Source: Nocardiopsis flavescens
Lineage (GTDB): Bacteria > Actinomycetota > Actinomycetes > Streptosporangiales > Streptosporangiaceae
DNA length: 64,000 bases
Direction of reading: 5' to 3'
NCBI RefSeq assembly: GCF_900141985.1
Contig: NZ_FQZK01000021.1
Span: 31,989-95,988 of the forward strand
Position numbers and translations under genes: made by a program
In this document: positions 60,621-64,000 of the stretch, one piece after another
Numbering within the stretch: the first letter of the stretch is position 1
Layout of the letters: every line of letters begins with the position of its first letter
Notes under the pieces: generated by a model
What the model was told of the DNA's origin: nothing
The model's database searches: none
Seen by the model: the letters and a program-made list of their open reading frames with translations, nothing else

Positions 60621-61982
60621 ATGCCCGCCACCCGCTCCGCCGTTCCCGACGAGGTGTTCGACGCCTTGGCCGCCGGAGGGGGCGGCCGGCCGGCCGCCGC
60701 CCACCTGCGCGCCGCCCAGTACGGCAAGCACCTGCTGCTGGTGCGGCGGGTGCTGGACGCGGCCCGGGAGGAGGGCCACCCGGACGCGGACCACGCCGGG
60801 CAGGCCTGGCGGGCCCTGGTCGCCGCGCAGGAGGCCGACCCCGGGGCGGTGGCCGCCACCCTGGGCCACCCCACGGTCGGGGTGTGGGCCCGGCGCACCG
60901 TGCTGGCCCTGGACGGGCGCCGGAGCGAGGAGCCCCGTGTCTCGGTCCTGGCGTCCGTGGCGGCCGCGGCCGCGCTGCGCGCGGGGACCGCGCTGCGGAT
61001 CGAGGTGCCCCTGGACGGACCCACCGCCCCGCTGCTCTCCCTGGGGCGGGCGGCGGTCGGCGGCAAGGGCGGGGCGGTCGCCGAGGTGGCCGCGGGACGG
61101 GCGGTCCTGGGGACCCCGGACGGCGAGGTGGCGGTGCCCGAGGACCCGCACGAGGACGGACCGGGCTGGCATGCCCTGCGCCGTATGGAGGCCGAGCACG
61201 CGGGGCACCGCCTGGCCCTGCTCCTGGACGACCAGGAACCCGACCGCATGCCGGGGGCGGACATCGTGCCCGGGCGCCTGGGCGCCCGGGAGGCGGAGCA
61301 CTGGCGCTCCTGCCTGCGGCGGGCCTGGGAGATCCTGGTCGAGGACCACTGGACGATCGCCCAGGAGACGGCCGAGTCGGTCTTCACCCTCACCCCCACC
61401 CGGGCCCGGGACGGGGCGCACACCAGCGCGACCGCCCGGCATGCCTACGGCAACCTGGGGCTGTCCACACCGCCCGACCCGGTGGCGCTCGCGCTCACCC
61501 TCGCCCACGAGGTCCAGCACGCCAAACTGACCGCGCTGTGGGACCTGGTCCCGCTCACCCTGCCCGACGGCGGCAGCCGCTACTACGCGCCCTGGCGCCC
61601 GGACCCGCGTCCCGCGGCGGGACTGTTCCAGGGGGTGTACGCCCACCTGGGGGTGGCCGGGTTCTGGCGCCGCCACCGGGACACGGTGACCGGGGCGGAG
61701 CAGGAGCGCGCCCACGCGCGGTTCGCCCACTGGCGGCGCTCCACCCTGGACGCCGCCCGGGTACTGGCCGGATCGGGGCGCCTCACCCCGGCGGGGGAGC
61801 GGTTCCTGGCCGTCACCACCCGCACCCTGGAGGCGTGGCAGGACGAGCCGGTCCCCGCGGCGGCGGCGCGGGCCGCGGACCGTTCGGCCCGGGAGCACCT
61901 GGCCCGCTGGCTGGAGCGCAACGGTGGTTCCGCGGGCGCCGCGGGCGCCGCGGGCGCGGTCCGGGGCGGCCCGCGCGGCTGA
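60621..61982 (+). CDS. Fxs-associated HEXXH-motif protein
   Basis: A 453-residue protein of the family called HEXXH motif-containing putative peptide modification protein, found beside FxsB. The zinc-site-like motif HEVQH lies at residues 296-300 in LTLAHEVQHAKLTALWD, preceded by RHAYGNLGLSTPPD. The N-terminal half is helical and Ala-rich (KHLLLVRRVLDAAREEG, DPGAVAATLGHP); many family members are fused to FxsB. Its role is not established; peptide cleavage is possible. The ATG directly follows the FxsB stop. The C-terminal GAAGAAGAA stretch is short codon repetition. Confidence 0.88.
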   Translation: MPATRSAVPDEVFDALAAGGGGRPAAAHLRAAQYGKHLLLVRRVLDAAREEGHPDADHAGQAWRALVAAQEADPGAVAATLGHPTVGVWARRTVLALDGRRSEEPRVSVLASVAAAAALRAGTALRIEVPLDGPTAPLLSLGRAAVGGKGGAVAEVAAGRAVLGTPDGEVAVPEDPHEDGPGWHALRRMEAEHAGHRLALLLDDQEPDRMPGADIVPGRLGAREAEHWRSCLRRAWEILVEDHWTIAQETAESVFTLTPTRARDGAHTSATARHAYGNLGLSTPPDPVALALTLAHEVQHAKLTALWDLVPLTLPDGGSRYYAPWRPDPRPAAGLFQGVYAHLGVAGFWRRHRDTVTGAEQERAHARFAHWRRSTLDAARVLAGSGRLTPAGERFLAVTTRTLEAWQDEPVPAAAARAADRSAREHLARWLERNGGSAGAAGAAGAVRGGPRG

Positions 61983-62000
61983 GGCCGCCCCGGACCGGTG

Positions 62001-64000
62001 TCAGAGCTGGCGCGGGTCGAAGTCGAAGTTCATCCGCTGCCCTGCCAGGAAGGCCTGGGTGAACTGGTGCTCGCGGCCGTGGACACGGGTGTAGAGCGGC
62101 TTCACCTGGTCGAAGAGCCGCTCGGCCTCCTCGGCCTCGTCCACGGCCCGCAGGTCCAGGATGAGGTTGGCCGAGCAGGTCAGCACCATGGGGTGTTCGT
62201 CGCCGAGGAGGGAGCGAAGGCGTCGCAGGCTGCCCCGGCCCAGCCGGGCGGCGTTCTTCGTGTCGTTCAGCGCGGCCAGGTCGCTGGCCAGGTTGATGGT
62301 GATGCCCAGCGCGTAGTGGTGGTCGCGGCCCAGCTTCTCCTCCAGGCCGGTCAACGAGACCTCGTTGAGCTGCCGGGCCCGGGTCGGGTCGCCCAGCATC
62401 CGGTACAGCAGGGCCACGTTGCTGGTGCAGCCGTGGTTGTAGGGGTGGTCGGAGCCGTAGATCTGGTCGTAGCGCAGGTCGGTGTCCTCCGCCAGTTGCA
62501 GCGCTTCGGCCAGTTCGCCGGTCATCCGCCAGGTGTTGGCCAGGCACATGGCGGCGGCGAGCGTCTCGGGGTGGTCCATGCCGTACTCGCGCAGGTGCCG
62601 GGAGTGGGCGTCCCGGGCCAGTTCCAGGGCCTCCTCCAGGTCGCCGTTCATCCGCAGGGAGGTGGCGAGGTCGACCTGCGTCCGCAGGGTCCGGGGGTGG
62701 TCGGCGCCCAACTGCTCGCGGCCGTAGGCCAGGGCGTCGTCGCCCAGGTCGCAGGCCTCGGTGTAGTCGCCCACCAGGCGCACCGCCAGGGCCAGGCCGT
62801 GCAGGTACATGAGCAGGTGCTGGGGGGCCTGGGCGGTCCCGTGCCGCTTGTGCAGCATGTAGATCTGCTCGTGCAGGTCGCGGGCGGCGGTGAAGTCGCT
62901 GGTCAGGGTGAGGTCGATGGCCAGGTTGTACATGGCCCGCAGCGTCGCCGGGTCGGTCGGGCCCAGCGCCTCCCGGTGCAGCCGCAGGGTCTCCTCGTCG
63001 TGGGTGAGGGCCCCGCGGAAGTCGCCCCGGGCCCGGAGGTCGGCGCCGATGCCCGAGCGGGCGGCCAGGGTCAGCTCGTCGTCGGGCCCCAGGACGCGTT
63101 CGGTCTGCTCCAGGAGGGTCTTGTCCAGGTCGTACGTCTCCTGGTAGCGGCCCTGTTCGCGGAGGCGGTTGGCGTACTTGAGCTGTGCTTCCAGCACGTG
63201 CCGGTCGTCGGGCCCCGAGGCCTCGGTCCACAGTTCGACGAACTCTCGGGCGTACCGCTCGGCCATGGCGTAGTTGCCGGAGGTGTACAGGAAGGACAGG
63301 ATCTTGAGGGCGAACCCCCGGGGCCGGGGACCGGCGCTCTCGGCGATGCCGGAGGGGCGCACGTGGGGCAGGAGTTCGAGGTAGCGCCCCTGGGAGGCGG
63401 GGTCGTTCGCCGTTGGAGGGGCCGCCGCCGACAGGAGCTCCCACACCTCTTCGCGGACCGTCCGCTGCTCCCCGGTGCTCAGCTCCGCCCGGATCAGCGT
63501 CTGGATCAGCCGGTGCACCTGGATGGTCCGGCTGGAGCTGTCCAGCCGGATGAGCGCGTACCGGGCCAGCTGTCCGATGGCCTTGCTCAGCCGGATGGGG
63601 TTGGAGAGCAGCTCCAGGACCTCCGGGCGGACGGAGCCCTCGACGGTGGGGAAGAAGACGTCCCGGGGGATCGGTTCGGGGCCGAAGAAGGCGCAGCAGC
63701 GCAGCAGGTCCATGGCCTCGGGCAGGTCCTCCCGCAGCTTGGTCACGGACAGCTGCCAGGCCGCGGTCATGGGAGCCGGGTACTCGCTCGGCTTGCCCTC
63801 CCGCAGCAGGGACGCGGGCTGCTCGGCCAGCAGCGCCAGGTACTCGCGGTTGGACATGCCGGTCTCGGAGCGCAGGGCCCCCGCCTGCTCCAGGGCCAGG
63901 GGAAGGTGGCCCAGGGCCTCGGCCAGTTCCTCCGCCTCCGCCCGGCTGATGCCCCGCGGGATGCGCTTCTTGAGGAACTCGACGCTCTCGGTGTCGGGGA
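62001..64000 (-). CDS. fxsT: FxsT-like NB-ARC/tetratricopeptide protein 2 (start outside window)
   Basis: The visible 666 codons match the C-terminal two thirds of FxsT-like protein 1: LEQAGALRSETGMSNREYLA, TAAWQLSVTKLREDLPEAMD, RRFGPEPIPRDVFF-like FFGPEPIPRDVFFPT, and about ten TPRs (YALGITINLASDLAALND, YGSDHPYNHGCTSN) to the same kind of ending (NFDFDPRQL). The P-loop and first domain lie beyond base 64000, so it cannot be seen whether they are intact. It is convergent with the HEXXH gene (18-bp gap). Roughly half-identical to the first copy by eye, so it is an old duplication. Confidence 0.85.
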   Translation of the reverse strand, partial: PDTESVEFLKKRIPRGISRAEAEELAEALGHLPLALEQAGALRSETGMSNREYLALLAEQPASLLREGKPSEYPAPMTAAWQLSVTKLREDLPEAMDLLRCCAFFGPEPIPRDVFFPTVEGSVRPEVLELLSNPIRLSKAIGQLARYALIRLDSSSRTIQVHRLIQTLIRAELSTGEQRTVREEVWELLSAAAPPTANDPASQGRYLELLPHVRPSGIAESAGPRPRGFALKILSFLYTSGNYAMAERYAREFVELWTEASGPDDRHVLEAQLKYANRLREQGRYQETYDLDKTLLEQTERVLGPDDELTLAARSGIGADLRARGDFRGALTHDEETLRLHREALGPTDPATLRAMYNLAIDLTLTSDFTAARDLHEQIYMLHKRHGTAQAPQHLLMYLHGLALAVRLVGDYTEACDLGDDALAYGREQLGADHPRTLRTQVDLATSLRMNGDLEEALELARDAHSRHLREYGMDHPETLAAAMCLANTWRMTGELAEALQLAEDTDLRYDQIYGSDHPYNHGCTSNVALLYRMLGDPTRARQLNEVSLTGLEEKLGRDHHYALGITINLASDLAALNDTKNAARLGRGSLRRLRSLLGDEHPMVLTCSANLILDLRAVDEAEEAERLFDQVKPLYTRVHGREHQFTQAFLAGQRMNFDFDPRQL

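Overview
The window is about 73% GC, with GTG and ATG starts, long shadow frames on both strands, LPxTG-type and ectoine hydroxylase genes, a type II-like Wadjet operon and an Fxs radical-SAM peptide cluster. This points to an actinomycete chromosome, probably Nocardiopsis or a close relative in the Nocardiopsaceae. The genus is inferred from gene content and style only; there is no rRNA or other taxonomic marker. No rRNA, tRNA, CRISPR array or complete insertion sequence was seen.

Left part (1-7.2 kb): the 3' part of a cytochrome P450, a lipoprotein, a membrane PASTA pseudokinase with a chitin-binding-like tail, a sortase-anchored choice-of-anchor A protein, and an ABC-F ATPase on the other strand. 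Hairpins separate these units.

7.6-16.4 kb: a complete four-gene Wadjet (JetABCD, DUF2397/DUF2398/SMC-like/DUF2399 type) plasmid-defence operon. Its leader carries two actinobacterial DnaA-box-like sequences and a duplicated 24-bp dyad. After it come a proline-rich membrane protein, a bile-acid/sodium-type symporter, a small membrane protein, a stand-alone HsdR N-terminal nuclease-domain protein, a PIMT-like methyltransferase, an orphan ectoine hydroxylase and an MmcQ/YjbR protein. An XRE-ImmA/IrrE regulator-protease with a partner gene, a degraded second jetD and a SUKH-like protein (24.6-28 kb) look like accessory or defence DNA.

28.4-34.7 kb: a four-carbon sugar-acid catabolic operon on the minus strand (class II aldolase/decarboxylase, OtnK-like kinase, GntP permease, NAD(P)-dependent dehydrogenase). 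A DeoR-family regulator is transcribed divergently. A near-identical 25-bp element lies near each divergent promoter and is the best candidate operator.

34.8-56 kb: mostly conserved but poorly characterised actinomycete genes: a SAM methyltransferase, a repeat-rich non-coding stretch, a possible LysR fragment, YchJ, an orphan N6 DNA-methylase-like protein whose motif IV lacks the catalytic Asn, helical/TPR proteins, a histidine phosphatase, a Cas4-like cysteine protein with a roughly 300-residue disordered linker, and, divergent from it, an N-terminal SNF2-helicase fragment overlapping a SWIM zinc-finger gene.

56-64 kb (edge): an Fxs-type RiPP locus. It has two small precursor-like genes, a radical SAM enzyme of the FxsB type, a HEXXH-motif partner, and two large NB-ARC/TPR FxsT-like genes on the minus strand; the second runs off the window. 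The two precursors align without a gap and both carry Phe-Ala-Asn-Asp at residues 52-55, instead of the usual terminal FxSxx. This is the most promising previously undescribed system here.
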